Made by a program: the position numbers and the translations under genes
Shown: positions 30,241 to 40,805 of the stretch, in pieces
Numbering within the stretch: position 1 is the stretch's first letter
How the letters are laid out: each line of letters starts with the position of its first letter
Notes under the pieces: generated by a model
The model's input: the letters and a program-made list of their open reading frames with translations, nothing else
The model's database searches: none
Told to the model about the DNA's origin: nothing
NCBI GenBank assembly: GCA_977017575.1
Contig: CDRNVI010000078.1
Span: 1-64,000 of the forward strand
Length of the DNA: 64,000 bases
Origin: Paramoeba atlantica
Taxonomy: Eukaryota > Discosea
Direction of reading: 5' to 3'

Positions 30241-31070
30241 ACCGCCGCACTCGCTACAGCATGTAGGGAGAGAGGGGTGCAAGTTCGCATCCCCTATACA
30301 CGCATACAACGTGTCCTCCCGCTGTAGCACGCCCAGTGGTCCTCAAGGGAGGCCACCATGGCGCATAGCTCCCGGGAGAAGAAAGCACGAGAAGGAGAGA
30401 GCCGGGGAGGGAAGAAAGCTCACTCGAAGAGAGCGAGCCGGGGAGGGGTGAAGAGTGCGAAGTGCGTCCCCTACTTCCGCGACAAAGAGGGACAGTTTCA
30501 GCTAGCCGTCAGCCGGAAACGGGCATTTAAAAGTAAGAATACGCCCGTTTCCGGGAAAAGAAAGGAAGGGCTAGCAAAATGTACCAACAAGGTACAGAAA
30601 CTGGTCTTGTTTTTCCCTTTGTAAACATACAAGTTTGAAGTTTCTTCCGTTCTATATTCTATAATATTATATTCGTTCATGGAAAATTTTTATAATTGTT
30701 GTTTGAATAGTAGTATTTCGTGTGATGTCATGAAAGAAGATAAAGCATTTTTGGTCTAATTTTTAATGTTAAGATATACATCTCAAATGGAGGGTTTAAA
30801 TGAGGTGTGTCATTCAATCGAAATGCAACGTAATAACTCCATGCAAAAGACAGTTGTAGACAATGTAGAGTTGCAATCTATTTGCTTCATACACAGTGAT
30901 AATCATAATAACGTCCTCTGGTGTGATCATCATACACACATGTATCTTTAGAAGTTTTTGCCAAATCTCAACAACCTACATAGTTTATGACACCGCGAGG
31001 AGTGTCTTTATGTCGCATCGGTTCTTTTGTCTGCCTCAACCATGTCCGAAACTGCTGCTCCACACTCTCA
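30241..31070. other. GC-rich then AT-rich remainder of hAT-3
   Basis: 30241-30620 has repeated GAGCCGGGGAGGG/GAAGAAAGC segments and a basic open frame (30358-30624, MAHSSREKKAREGESRGG). I cannot assign it. GTGCAAGTTCGCATCCCC near 30279 forms a hairpin that superficially resembles a tRNA T-arm. The rest is AT-rich with nothing recognised. Confidence 0.3.
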
Positions 31071-31837
31071 AAAGTCGCATGAAGTAATCGACGTAGTAAT
31101 CAGTATTCGGTGTAGTAATCAGTAACCAAAATGTAGTAATTTACTACCGATTAAACATCATGTAGTAATTTACTACATGATTAATCCAGGGTATGTATTT
31201 AATATGACTCCGATTTTGGGCAAAATGCCCTTTTAAAGGGGGGTACATGGAAAATAATGTGAAAGAAAAAAAATCGGCGGATTCGATTTTTTTTATCTTC
31301 CCTGAAATCTATTTTGGCCTTCCAGACAAAATGGCCGTATTAAAGGGGGGGTCGTACGTAGCCCTATTAAATAGGGAGGGGATAGTATAAATACAAATTA
31401 TAAACGTTTTGGATTTATCTTTATAATTATAAATATATTTATAATTATAAATGGCTTTTAGGTGCTGTAAACCCAATTCCGAGAAAAATGGACCCCTTTT
31501 AGACCAAAAAAGCTGTTCTGCGTATCCGGATTTTCGTATTTTTCACTGCCTTGCCGCTCCGAGCCGCTCAGATGACGCTTCACCCCTCTTGCTTTGCTTT
31601 AAATTTCGAGCAGACTCATTTTTGTTTATAAATAAGAAGTATTTATAAATCTTGAGAACAGGGTAATTTATAATTAGTTGTTAGAGGGGGGTATACTATC
31701 CTGGAGAATATCCTGGAGAATATTTACTCCTGGACGATATCGACGAGATATAATTTATGATATCTCGATATTCTGGATTGGATTCCCCGATATTCTAGTT
31801 CGATATCGACGAGTGTCCTGAAGTTCGATATCAGACG

Positions 31838-32170
31838 TTGCAAAAACAAAAAATATCAACGGGAGCACAGCCAAAAACGCGAATACGTCTAGGTTGCGGT
31901 CGCGCTAATCAACACCACCCTCCTCTGAAAAATCGCGAGCTCTATGAAGAAGGTACTTCGATGCTCCACATACTAAGGGAGGCAATGGTCGGAGTCACAA
32001 AGCCTATGATGTTCAAGTATTTTGCAGAAGTTTCCCAGCATTTTAGTACCCTCACTGAGAAAGGACAGAATAAGTTTGGGCTGCGATTATGTAAGTATGC
32101 AAACATTATTCGTCGCCGAGTCAATGGCTGTACACAAATGGTTCCTGTGGCTCCGTGTTACAAAGCTACA
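31838..32170 (+). pseudogene. pogo/Tigger transposase fragment
   Basis: Encodes HHPPLKNRELYEEGTSMLHI, REAMVGVTKPMMFKYFAEVS and RVNGCTQMVPV, matching the middle of the transposase at 24568-25362 (YHPPLRNREVYQGGLETVQV, RVNGCTQLLPV). Both ends are missing. It ends next to a hairpin repeat at 32200. Confidence 0.7.
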
Positions 32171-32199
32171 TGCATCAGTACTGAAAACCAATGGGAACA

Positions 32200-32262
32200 T
32201 GTGAGGGGCTGCGGGTGTGATCTCGCGTGATCTCGTCTTGGTCCTCACCCGCAGCCCCTCAT
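32200..32262. repeat. 63-bp hairpin repeat (GAGGGGCTGCGGGTG), intact copy
   Basis: Arms TGAGGGGCTGCGGGTG and CACCCGCAGCCCCTCA enclose GATCTCGCGTGATCTCGTCT, itself containing a small palindrome. Half copies occur at 44872-44917 and 47049-47091. Confidence 0.7.
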
Positions 32263-32714
32263 GTTATGCTACCTCCTCATTTGATCTGAGGAGCGTCATC
32301 ATTTTCCGGCCCCATTTCGCGTGATGGCGCCCGTGCCGCAAAAAAATATGGGTGCACGTCGACTACAAAGAAAACACTGGGGATGACTTTTATGAAAGGA
32401 TTAAATACGAAATCTATTTATAAAGAAAAATACGTCGCATCAGCCGCCCTATGTGCACTAGTACGTTACTTATCTTAGTGTGCTACTACTTTATCCTAGT
32501 ACGCTACTTATCCTCAAACTGCCTGTTTTGAAGACGAAATGCGGAACATCTAATGGGGATAACGATAGATGTGTATACGCTTTACTACACTGACATGATA
32601 CTGTACAGATGATGCACATCAGCTAGTCACTGACGGTTCAAGGTCCATTTTTATAGGGAGCTGTTTTCTTGGGCAGTCACCCGTAGACCTTCCTGTTTGG
32701 AAGTTCTGTCAACC
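32263..32714. other. Intergenic, no gene seen
   Basis: Contains a short imperfect repeat of CTAGTACGCTACTTATC (about 32455-32515). Nothing else recognised. Confidence 0.4.
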
Positions 32715-33920
32715 TTATTTGAGTGTATACACGAATCCGTGTCGTCTAGAATCTATGGAAATAAAATCGACTTTTTGAAGAGAAAAGGTTTGGCTTTCAA
32801 AAGGAAATGCGCTATCAGGGACATCAAAATCATGAATTTGACCACGAACGCCCTCGCCATGAGCATCATAAAAACATTGTATAGACTTAGCTAATCGAGC
32901 AATTCGCGATGTGTTGCCTTTAAATGTGAAACTGTTCGGAAAATCAGTGATCTTCTTGTTCTCTTGCATGCGAAAATAACATGCATCCATATCGATTGAC
33001 TGTCCCTGCTTCACTGGTAGCATACTTGATTGATTCAAAGATTTTGTAGAAATTCGTGTATCGTCGTCATCAATGATCCATGTGTGACCCCGAGTCCAGG
33101 ATACCACACTATCCGCATCTTCTTCCTCTATGTCGCATTCGGACAAACCCAATTCAGTATTAGATAGAGTTGAAAAGGCTGAGCTCATTGAGCTAGCTGT
33201 ATCCCCCAACGAGCTCTCAGATTTCTTTCTTTCGAGCGGTACTATTTCTTCAAAGAGGGTTTCAAGAGGAGCTTCACAACATTCATTATCCGAAAACGTC
33301 ATTTCACCTAATTTAGGATGAGACCAAAAACAATTCACCTGACTATTCTCCCCTACCTGACAGCTACCTGACTCTTCTCCAAGAACGATGGTAGTTCCTT
33401 TGGAGGTGTTTCGAAGGAATGTGGGTTTCGCGGTTTCGCTTTTTGCCATCTGGAAATTAGCAAAAACTCCATTCTCCTGCGAATCGCTGCGGACGTTAAC
33501 ACGTTCAGTATCCGATTTACTAGTTTCATCTCCCATACCGCCGCTGTGTTTATTGATCGAGACCTTGTACACGTACCTCCGGCGTGCACGGAGACGCACC
33601 CACCATGGCATCCAGTGTTGATGCTGTGGGAAATTTCTTAGCATAGGACGATCAAAATATCCAAGAGGATCTTCCGTGAACATCTTATTTCGTTGCAAGG
33701 TATATCGGTTTTCTTTAATTTTCCTTCGTTTGCGTGGTTTTCTGTGTTCAAAACTCTCCGCCGTCTCCGCCTTTGAGCTCTCATCTAAAGTTGCTGAGAA
33801 TTCTTTATCGTTTTTCCCAGAATCCCCCCCACCAGAAAGTGCAACTAGTAAAGCGGTCGTTTTGGCATCTCCCCGCATTTCAACCGCTTCCCTCTGGTTC
33901 GCATTGGTGAGCCAAGGCAT
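32715..33920 (-). CDS. Hypothetical protein with basic nuclear-type region
   Basis: 401 residues from the ATG at 33920. A Lys/Arg cluster (RKPRKRRKIKENRYTLQR, about residues 60-78) would suit nuclear or nucleolar targeting. It is followed by a Trp-rich patch (HQHWMPWWVRLRARRRYVY). The middle is acidic and Ser-rich (GLSECDIEEEDADSVVSW), and the C-terminus has a more ordered stretch (FTFKGNTSRIARLAKSIQCF). No domain recognised. Same strand as its neighbours and single frame without stops, so a real gene is likely. Function not assigned. Confidence 0.65.
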   Translation of the reverse strand: MPWLTNANQREAVEMRGDAKTTALLVALSGGGDSGKNDKEFSATLDESSKAETAESFEHRKPRKRRKIKENRYTLQRNKMFTEDPLGYFDRPMLRNFPQHQHWMPWWVRLRARRRYVYKVSINKHSGGMGDETSKSDTERVNVRSDSQENGVFANFQMAKSETAKPTFLRNTSKGTTIVLGEESGSCQVGENSQVNCFWSHPKLGEMTFSDNECCEAPLETLFEEIVPLERKKSESSLGDTASSMSSAFSTLSNTELGLSECDIEEEDADSVVSWTRGHTWIIDDDDTRISTKSLNQSSMLPVKQGQSIDMDACYFRMQENKKITDFPNSFTFKGNTSRIARLAKSIQCFYDAHGEGVRGQIHDFDVPDSAFPFESQTFSLQKVDFISIDSRRHGFVYTLK

Positions 33921-34124
33921 GTAAGCAACAAAATCTCACTGCATAGGGATAATAACTAGTTAGACATACTGGATGAGAGCACTACAAAATTAAGTTTTTT
34001 TTAATTAAGAGGTTTCAGTGTACAGAGATAACATACATACGTGTTGTAGATACTACAACAGTTGTATCTTCGGAGCAATCGTGGATAGTACTATTGACCT
34101 ATTCAAGGTAATTTAAAGCAGACA

Positions 34125-34814
34125 TCATACATTGGTTGAAATATTTCGGGAATATATCCGACTGACCCAAAGAGCGTCAGCAGGTTCCACTGAGGTGTAA
34201 TAGTTGGAGACGATTTCTCCTATTTGAAAACCATGATTGCGATAAAAAGACAACGCTTCATCATTCCCTACTTGAACATGCAAAGCAATTTCGGCTACGT
34301 GATGTTCCTCTGATGAAATTTTATCTATCGCGCCCATGAGTCTGTAAAATAACTTGGTTGCTACACCCAGGCGACGATAGGCCCGTAGTACGGCAAGTGT
34401 CATGATATAGCAGCGAAGAGGTCCATTCTTCTGACTAGTGCCTGAAGAAATCTCCTTTGATTCCGACTTCAGTGCGTACTCTTTTTCTCCAAAAGTCGTC
34501 AATGATTCCTGTTTTTTTATGTATTCCAATCTACAGCATATAACGCCTACTGGTATGTCGTTACAATATGCCATGTAGTTGAGCTCCAAGGAACTGTCAA
34601 AAATTCTTTCGTAAAATGTGTCTGAGTATTTCACAGGTAACACGCTTTCTTGTATCAGCCGGACGCGAAACGCCATTCGATTATCCTTCAAGGGTTGTAT
34701 ACGTATTTTTAGCTTTTCGGAAGACTTAGAATCGTGCCCTGGAATGTATTCAGTTTTCACATTGTCTTTTGTTTCGCAAGGACCAGACACTCCAGAGACT
34801 ATTTGTTCATGCAT
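34125..34814 (-). CDS. NAA50: NAA50-like N-alpha-acetyltransferase (GNAT)
   Basis: 229 residues. GNAT fold acetyl-transferase that modifies protein N-termini, usually beside the ribosome in the NatE/NatA complex. The C-terminal 110 residues match NAA50 closely: YIMTLAVLRAYRRLGVATKL contains the acetyl-CoA loop RRLGVA, followed by IALHVQVGNDEALSFYRNHG and NYYTSVEPADALW (NAA50 has a similar NYY..+EPADA). The N-terminal strand VLPVKYSDTFYERI also matches the substrate-binding PV.Y...FY. An insertion of about 20 residues (EYALKSESKEISSGTSQK) and a 35-residue N-terminal tail make it longer than the human protein (169). Confidence 0.85.
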   Translation of the reverse strand: MHEQIVSGVSGPCETKDNVKTEYIPGHDSKSSEKLKIRIQPLKDNRMAFRVRLIQESVLPVKYSDTFYERIFDSSLELNYMAYCNDIPVGVICCRLEYIKKQESLTTFGEKEYALKSESKEISSGTSQKNGPLRCYIMTLAVLRAYRRLGVATKLFYRLMGAIDKISSEEHHVAEIALHVQVGNDEALSFYRNHGFQIGEIVSNYYTSVEPADALWVSRIYSRNISTNV

Positions 34815-35107
34815 TTTTCAACGAGAAAAGAAGAGGTACAATTCATTTTATTTAATAAACGCTCAAAATAGGCATAGAAGAGAAGATTTTGACCGAAAGA
34901 AATGTCTGTACCAAAGCTGAAATGATATTGTACCTCCCGACTTAATTGTCACCCCTTTTTAGAGAAAAGCGACAAATAACTAGGAGGTAGCTGTAGCTAG
35001 GCACATTCCATCTGAAGACCTTCGACCAAAACTGAAATATAAGTAAGGGGGTGGGCAGTGACCATTATGTAGAGGGGGTATAGTAATATGGAGACTTATA
35101 CATATAC
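34815..35107. other. Intergenic with degraded MITE-like ends
   Basis: TACCTCCCGACTTAATTGTC near 34931 and GGGGGTATAGTA near 35076 look like decayed TA-flanked ends, but no convincing inverted repeat. Confidence 0.25.
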
Positions 35108-35368
35108 TTATACATATACTTTGACGAATGAGATCGAAAGATCCCCTAGACGCTCCACTCCGTAGCTACGACTCGCTAGGTCGGAAAACGGTTCCCTTTT
35201 CTTGACCGACATATCTAAGCGACGAGGATAAAAATGCTGCAAATTGTAAATAAACATTCTGTTCTCCTCATGATGCCATTGTGATTGAGGCGAGTATCCT
35301 GCTGAAGTTGATGCGAGTGATCCCACTTTCTTCAAAATATGAAGCCCAAAAAAGTTAACGTTCAGCAT
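35108..35368 (-). CDS. Small hypothetical ORF
   Basis: 86 residues (MLNVNFFGLHILKKVGSLAS ...). Same strand as host genes and only 61 bases downstream of the next gene's stop, which is tight for a separate trans-spliced mRNA. No recognised motif. May be chance. Confidence 0.2.
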   Translation of the reverse strand: MLNVNFFGLHILKKVGSLASTSAGYSPQSQWHHEENRMFIYNLQHFYPRRLDMSVKKREPFSDLASRSYGVERLGDLSISFVKVYV

Positions 35369-35429
35369 TCAGGATAGATCACTTGCCAAGACTTCTCCCG
35401 ATTCTCCTTTCTCCTGGCTCGACCATTTT

Positions 35430-38400
35430 TCATTCTTCTTCTTTTTCCTCTTCTTTCGTCCACTGTTGCCTTTGAGATGACAAAACGTTATACTCTGTTG
35501 TACTGGGAACTAGTTCGCCTTCGCTTTCGCTTTCCTGATTTAGTAACCTCCGTAGCGTGCCTTCACGATACGTAGAAAGTCGGGCAAAAAGAGCCTTACC
35601 AAACATCATGTGCTTCGAACGCTCTTCTCGACAAGTTCGTATTACTTGATGAAAGGCTGCATTCACTGCTTCAGAAAGCGTTCGGGTGTGAGCCTGACTG
35701 CCAGATAATAAAAGTATCGAACGCGTGCTTGAAGGAGTCAACAACCTTTTGACCATAGGATCAGGAGCAAGGAGAAGTGCCTGGGATAAACCCTGTGCTA
35801 CATATCTTGCCATAACGGGGTACGTTTCGGAGTCGTTGTCCCAGTCTAACGGAACTGATCGTTGTAAATTGTTCCGTATCACGTGCTTCAGAAGTCCGTG
35901 AGTCAGCAATTCAAGAGGAATACGAAGAACATGGCACGAGCTGAGCTCAAACGCGCTCAACAAGTCAAAAAAGAGGTGCGCCAGAGTTTCTGTTAATTGG
36001 GCCTCAGTAGCGTACACATAATTGCGGTATTTTGGGACGAGCACGCGAATAGACTGACCTTTTTCTGATAGTACGTGTTGCACCTTATATTGCGAATCCT
36101 TAGAGCTTCGCAGAGACGCAACGCTTATGTGACATACGTCGGGAACATACGAATCGCGTTCACCTTCAATTTCTTTTGAAAGACGTTTGAGATGAAAAAC
36201 GTTATCTCGAGCGTCATTATCGGTTGCCAAAAAAAGAGTCTGCATTTCCGCGAGGTGCTGTTCCGTTGGCGCAAAAAGTTCAAGCTCTCGAACAAGTTGA
36301 CTTCGAATCCGACAAAGGGAAAGGCTGAAACGAAGATTTTGAAAAAGCGTCCCGGAGGTGACGTGAAGCCGTAGTTGGCGACCACGGAGAGACCCCACTG
36401 GTGTGTTTTCTGCGGTGTTCCCAGAAGAATCTGTGGAGGGGACTTTGACAGATGATTCATCATCGCTTGTGTCCTCCGACTGAAAATGGTTCCACTCTTC
36501 ACCCTCTTTGCGAAAGGCATCCTCTAGTGCCCCAATCAGGACTTCGGGGGTAAGTGAAATAATAATCTCTCTTGCTGGAGATGGGAGACTGGACATCTCA
36601 GCAGATAAAAAAGGGGTCACACGAAGTTCCCTGTACTCGTGTGGTGCCCAGCGAAGTCGATTAAACAAATGTGCGTACGCGCGTTGAAGTTTAACTCGCA
36701 GCCTCTGTATCACCTCTTGCATGGCATCAGAAAATTGCGCTCCCATAGAACGCAAGTGGTGCAATTCGTCTTCAGCCTCTGTCCGTAAAATGCGTTCCAA
36801 TGCATCGATGTCCAGCATGTGACCGGTGGAGCGTGGATGTGTTGAGGAATCAGGACCGACATTTACGTCGCGAAAAATATAGGACGTGTACCGCGCAATT
36901 CGAGCAGCCGTATTAAACAGAATGCCACTTGTAGTTTCGTCATCTGCGGGTGTTGACACATTTTCTCGGTCGCTATCCGCATTTCGCGTTCCCCCTACGA
37001 TCTCTTTTACTGGAGAACCACTAGTTCTGTCAGTGGAGGATCCAGTCCCTTCATGAGACACGAAAGAAACATCAAGAAGAAACCTTGTGTTTTCAAAAAC
37101 AACCTCGTTAACAAGCTCGTCCATTTGGTCGGTAGACACATACAGGTCCGCGATTTCGCTAGACACCGGAGGGGTTAAGCCTTGTTCAACTTGCGATGTG
37201 ATGAGAGAGATATTGAGACAGGGATTCCTACCGCTGCTGTACAACATTAGTCTCTGCGGTGGGCACGACCGATATAAATCGTGAGCCGTATGAAGAGCGG
37301 CTTCAAGCAATTCGCTATTTTGACCCGCAGCGTATAGCTCATTGACTTCATCTGTGCCATAGAGGTGAGGAACTGCAAGTATTGTTTGGTACATGTGAAA
37401 CATCTCCGGATCTTCCAGCCCAAGTTGGTTTGACTGCCGCAAAATAGTGTCGTAGGTGCGATCGAGTTCCAAGCGCGCATGTAGCATCATGGAAGCAGAC
37501 AGATAGACGGGCATGAAAAGAGGGTCAGTCGCAAAGAAAAAGTCAAAGAACCGACCGACGACGTGTACGGGGCCCTTATCGTAGGCTGTAGCAAACAGAG
37601 TCGCGATCCAAGCCATGGCGTAGTTCCCCTCCATGTGCCCGGAGGCCTCGATGTGCCTGGCTACTATGGGATTACGATATTCCACCAGAGGATGAACAAG
37701 GCGATATAAAGCCTGGGTAAATTTCATTCCATGAGTAAGATGCGGCCGAATCCAGTATTTTTTTAGCAGATGCATCAGAGGAATCGCGTCATCTTTGCTG
37801 CAAAGAAGATAGGGCACTAAAGCCACTTCATTCAGCCCTTGATAGTAGGACGCTTCGTGATCGTTAGAGAACACTTGTTTCATTATGAACCAAAGATCAT
37901 CCTGCTGCTTGAGATCTGTTGTGTTTCCATAGCGGCATCGGGACAAATCCTTTTTTATTTGTACAGACGTAGTGGCTTCCATCAATGATTCCGTATAACC
38001 TATGGGCCACGTAACCGTATTCTCGTACTTCAGTAGTCTACGCCATGCACAACAGCGATCCATGATGTCCGTTCTCAAACCGGACTGAATCGCCCGATGG
38101 CGCAGACGAGCCAAAGCGGAATGAAACTGATTCTCCGAATCCAGGTTTTGCTTTAACCAGCTTCGTGCGTCCGAATTTCTCAAAATTAAAAATGGCGTCG
38201 AGTATACGAAATAGCTGCGAGGAGCATATCGAAAAGAGAATCTACCTCCAGAACGTTCTGTACAGTTCATATAAAAATGAAAAACGTTTTCCGTTTTTTT
38301 GGCGGCTAAAGCTAATGTCTGAATAGCACTTGAGGAGATGGATGTAGAAGTTTCTTTCGAAACAGTTACGGCGGAAGCCAGCCATGAGATCGCGGCCCTG

Positions 38401-39860
38401 CTTTCGTCATTTGTAGGCAGCCCCGCTTCAATTGCAAGTCCACACTTAGTCAAGCGTTCTCCTTTTGTCCAAGTTACATTTATCATCTCTTCCTCAAAAT
38501 ATATAGGCAATTGTTTCTCTGCAGAAAGAAAAGCTGTGCTTGATAAGAGCAGGGGAACGGGTTGAGGTTCTGGACTTAGAAATACAACTTCTTCTAATTT
38601 CTCAGCCTGATTCCGGATAAAGAAGTCTTCGCTATACGTCTTTGGCACCGCTGGTGGCAAGAAACCGTTGTCTTCGATGGGAGCTTCAAGAAGGTCTACA
38701 CCATGGAAGACAACTCGGTACCACCCTGATCGAAGCTCTTTGGAGGGAAGTAAAAGCTCCCATTGATGTTCAGGAAAATCTTCATATTGTGTTGATTTCG
38801 CGAGACCTTTTTCGGCATACGTTGAAAATCGGGACATAATCTGTTTGAGTGGAATTTTATGGTTCGAAGGAAAGGAACGAATTACTCTATGTCTTCGCGA
38901 AAGTGAGGCGTGCGAGAATCTAAGAGCAATGTTCGGAATAGGAGAATATGTTGTGGAAGCAGAGCGGTACTCTACGCTTATCATTGCTCGGCTTCCTACC
39001 CAATTGCGATACGCTCTGTACAGAAAATTTAGTTGAACCGATAAAGTAAGCTCAGCTTCGGACACTACGATGGTATTATAAAGAGGCTCCTTCTTGGGAT
39101 ACTGTATCAGCAGTTTCCCTCGTGGCAATAAATGAAAAGGTTCAGTGTAGCGCAAGCCCACACGGAACACGTAGCACGCTTTTAACGGTTGGGATGAAGT
39201 GTGTAATGTTCCTCCTTCTCTTTCCGGTACGCGTAAGAGAATTCTTTTTCGTGTGTCACTCCACACGACTTTTTCGCACGGAATACACCCCCCTTCCTTT
39301 GGATTTTGCAGAATCGGATGAAACTCTAACAGATCGATTTCACAGAGATCTACAGTATCGGCACTTGAGCGCAAGACCTGAGAAGCAAAGACGTCATACC
39401 AAGAATGATCTTCCGTATCTGTGCGACGTAGACAAATTCTGTCCCCGGCAAATAAAACAGGACCAAGGTGCTTGTCACGGCACACTGGTGTTCTGTCCTC
39501 CACAAGAGAAGTCTGAGACGTGTCCGAACGTGACTTAGGGAATGGATAAAATTCCCAGCCTGCATACCTGGCCCATTCGGGTGTCGCATATGCAGGAGGT
39601 CCCAAAACATTTGATAGCTGAATCGCCGGATCGGCAATAATCGCCGCTCGAAGGCTTTTCCTCTCCTTTTCAAGTTCGGGGTCGCCATCTACACAAGAAG
39701 TTGTGATAAATGCTCTTACGCATCGAATCCACGGAAGCGTGGCAGATGACGATTTTTCTTTTTGTGACACACATACGTCCGTACTGCACAATCGATTTGA
39801 GGTCTTGTCAATCCCGTTAAAAAGAGATAAAAACAAGAAGCAGAAGAATAGAAGTTTCAT
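35430..39860 (-). CDS. TBC-domain (TBC1D20/Gyp8-like) RabGAP with signal peptide, paralogue 1
   Basis: 1476 residues from the ATG at 39860; the six codons upstream have no ATG. N-terminus MKLLFFCFLFLSLFNGIDKT looks like a cleavable signal peptide. Residues about 30-620 form a conserved region of unknown fold with Cys and N-glycosylation-type sites. The TBC domain (about 625-860) has IQKDLSRCRYG (IxxDxxR arginine finger) and ASYYQGLNEVALVPYLLC (YxQ glutamine finger), then RPHLTHGMKF, HIEASGHMEGNYAMAWIATL and FFDFFFATDPLFMPVYLSAS, the order seen in TBC1D20. These proteins speed GTP hydrolysis by Rab GTPases on ER/Golgi membranes. A Ser/Thr-rich linker and a second conserved region (RVLVPKYRNYVYATEAQLTE) end the protein. 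About 35-40% identical by eye to 49330-54504. A signal peptide on a cytosolic GAP is odd. Confidence 0.8.
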   Translation of the reverse strand: MKLLFFCFLFLSLFNGIDKTSNRLCSTDVCVSQKEKSSSATLPWIRCVRAFITTSCVDGDPELEKERKSLRAAIIADPAIQLSNVLGPPAYATPEWARYAGWEFYPFPKSRSDTSQTSLVEDRTPVCRDKHLGPVLFAGDRICLRRTDTEDHSWYDVFASQVLRSSADTVDLCEIDLLEFHPILQNPKEGGCIPCEKVVWSDTRKRILLRVPEREGGTLHTSSQPLKACYVFRVGLRYTEPFHLLPRGKLLIQYPKKEPLYNTIVVSEAELTLSVQLNFLYRAYRNWVGSRAMISVEYRSASTTYSPIPNIALRFSHASLSRRHRVIRSFPSNHKIPLKQIMSRFSTYAEKGLAKSTQYEDFPEHQWELLLPSKELRSGWYRVVFHGVDLLEAPIEDNGFLPPAVPKTYSEDFFIRNQAEKLEEVVFLSPEPQPVPLLLSSTAFLSAEKQLPIYFEEEMINVTWTKGERLTKCGLAIEAGLPTNDESRAAISWLASAVTVSKETSTSISSSAIQTLALAAKKTENVFHFYMNCTERSGGRFSFRYAPRSYFVYSTPFLILRNSDARSWLKQNLDSENQFHSALARLRHRAIQSGLRTDIMDRCCAWRRLLKYENTVTWPIGYTESLMEATTSVQIKKDLSRCRYGNTTDLKQQDDLWFIMKQVFSNDHEASYYQGLNEVALVPYLLCSKDDAIPLMHLLKKYWIRPHLTHGMKFTQALYRLVHPLVEYRNPIVARHIEASGHMEGNYAMAWIATLFATAYDKGPVHVVGRFFDFFFATDPLFMPVYLSASMMLHARLELDRTYDTILRQSNQLGLEDPEMFHMYQTILAVPHLYGTDEVNELYAAGQNSELLEAALHTAHDLYRSCPPQRLMLYSSGRNPCLNISLITSQVEQGLTPPVSSEIADLYVSTDQMDELVNEVVFENTRFLLDVSFVSHEGTGSSTDRTSGSPVKEIVGGTRNADSDRENVSTPADDETTSGILFNTAARIARYTSYIFRDVNVGPDSSTHPRSTGHMLDIDALERILRTEAEDELHHLRSMGAQFSDAMQEVIQRLRVKLQRAYAHLFNRLRWAPHEYRELRVTPFLSAEMSSLPSPAREIIISLTPEVLIGALEDAFRKEGEEWNHFQSEDTSDDESSVKVPSTDSSGNTAENTPVGSLRGRQLRLHVTSGTLFQNLRFSLSLCRIRSQLVRELELFAPTEQHLAEMQTLFLATDNDARDNVFHLKRLSKEIEGERDSYVPDVCHISVASLRSSKDSQYKVQHVLSEKGQSIRVLVPKYRNYVYATEAQLTETLAHLFFDLLSAFELSSCHVLRIPLELLTHGLLKHVIRNNLQRSVPLDWDNDSETYPVMARYVAQGLSQALLLAPDPMVKRLLTPSSTRSILLLSGSQAHTRTLSEAVNAAFHQVIRTCREERSKHMMFGKALFARLSTYREGTLRRLLNQESESEGELVPSTTEYNVLSSQRQQWTKEEEKEEE

Positions 39861-40184
39861 CTCATGTTGGTATGACAAGGTTCTCGCATTAGATTGCTGC
39901 GCATTGCTGTTCCATTATTATAAAAATAAATTGTTCGCTTTAAGAAACATTTGCACTTCTAGTTTGTATTTCTATTCTGAACTCAAAGCTATGGTTCTCC
40001 TGACTCAACACGCGAATCATACCATATTCGACATGCTGTGAATGACACATGCGGATCTTGAATTGAACTGCGAATCAACTGTGAAATTTCTCTTGCTCTT
40101 GTATATAGAAGTATAAAAAGTAAAATACGTTTAAAAAGCCCCAAAAAACAAGCTAGCGAAATATTTTTGAACGGTGTAACTATG
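39861..40184. other. Intergenic, no gene seen
   Basis: AT-rich with short pyrimidine tracts on the minus strand that could serve trans-splicing of the downstream gene. Confidence 0.4.
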
Positions 40185-40805
40185 TTAATTTGGCGCCCCA
40201 AAAGCTTCGGGAAGTCTTTCAATTGTATATCGATGACGACTAATGTACATGATGGGAACACCCGGGATCTTTCTAATTCTTCTTTTCAGATCTTTATCAC
40301 AGGTTGCTACAATATAAATTCGATGTTGCGTGATGCGGTCAACAATGCAATCATCCGCGTAAGTGCTACCGCAGTGCAAACGCTGAAAACGAGGATCTCG
40401 TGCTAATCGAAGTGCGATACGAAATTTTTTCCCCAGTTTTTCCATTTCAGCCAGCACGCAATCACAAACACATGGTACACATTTCGCCATCAGGCAGTCC
40501 ATCATTGAAGGAATGATTTCCAACTTATTTTGCATGGAAAAATTTATAAAATTTGTGTCTAGAAGAATATGAAAGGGAGGCCCAAGGGCATGATTATACG
40601 TGAGAAACATTGAGCTTGGCATTTGTTCGGTGCGACGAACTTCTTTAGCGTCAAAATGTTGAGCATCTGCGTCGGTAAGACCTTTCCTGTTGTATGTAAC
40701 TTGATACTGGTGATGCTCTTCTTCCTTTTCTCGTTCTCTTTGTAGTCGGTCTTTATGGAGAATGCGCTTTATAGCTACCCTGCGTGTTTGTCGTGATTTC
40801 GTCAT
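40185..40805 (-). CDS. FCF1: FCF1/Utp24 PIN-domain rRNA-processing endonuclease
   Basis: 206 residues, close to the 189-198 of other FCF1 proteins. It cuts pre-rRNA at sites A1/A2 in the small-subunit processome in the nucleolus. The sequence shows [20 protein letters not shown] (first PIN acidic residue), [40 protein letters not shown] (further acidic residues) and [20 protein letters not shown] with [18 protein letters not shown] at the end, all diagnostic of FCF1. Basic N-terminus as in the family. Start ATG at 40805. No lesion. Confidence 0.95.
   Translation of the reverse strand: MTKSRQTRRVAIKRILHKDRLQREREKEEEHHQYQVTYNRKGLTDADAQHFDAKEVRRTEQMPSSMFLTYNHALGPPFHILLDTNFINFSMQNKLEIIPSMMDCLMAKCVPCVCDCVLAEMEKLGKKFRIALRLARDPRFQRLHCGSTYADDCIVDRITQHRIYIVATCDKDLKRRIRKIPGVPIMYISRHRYTIERLPEAFGAPN

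Larger units (their letters stand above)
17779..31195 (+). mobile_element. hAT-like element hAT-3, host of the nested cluster
   Basis: Left end CATACCCTGGAGTAATCGAT, right end reversed CATACCCTGGATTAATCATG. Both continue into repeated GTAGTAAATTACTAC palindromes. It is flanked by TATTTA at 17773-17778 and 31196-31201. Its transposase gene (18710 to 29902) is interrupted at 19204-27973. The remaining own sequence includes an unusual GC-rich structured region at about 30000-30620. Confidence 0.85.
17762..31385. mobile_element. Outermost small MITE (CTATCCCCCCC family) split by the nested cluster
   Basis: Left end CTATCCCCCCCTATTTA, right end reversed CTATCCCCTCCCTATTTAAT, with TA at 17760-17761 and 31386-31387. 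Only about 200 bp belong to this element (17762-17778 and 31202-31385). The rest is the hAT-like element inserted in its left terminal repeat. Taking out the insert with one TATTTA restores a matching 20-base terminal repeat. The right part holds another GTATTAAAGGGGGG-type segment (31230-31355). Confidence 0.7.
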
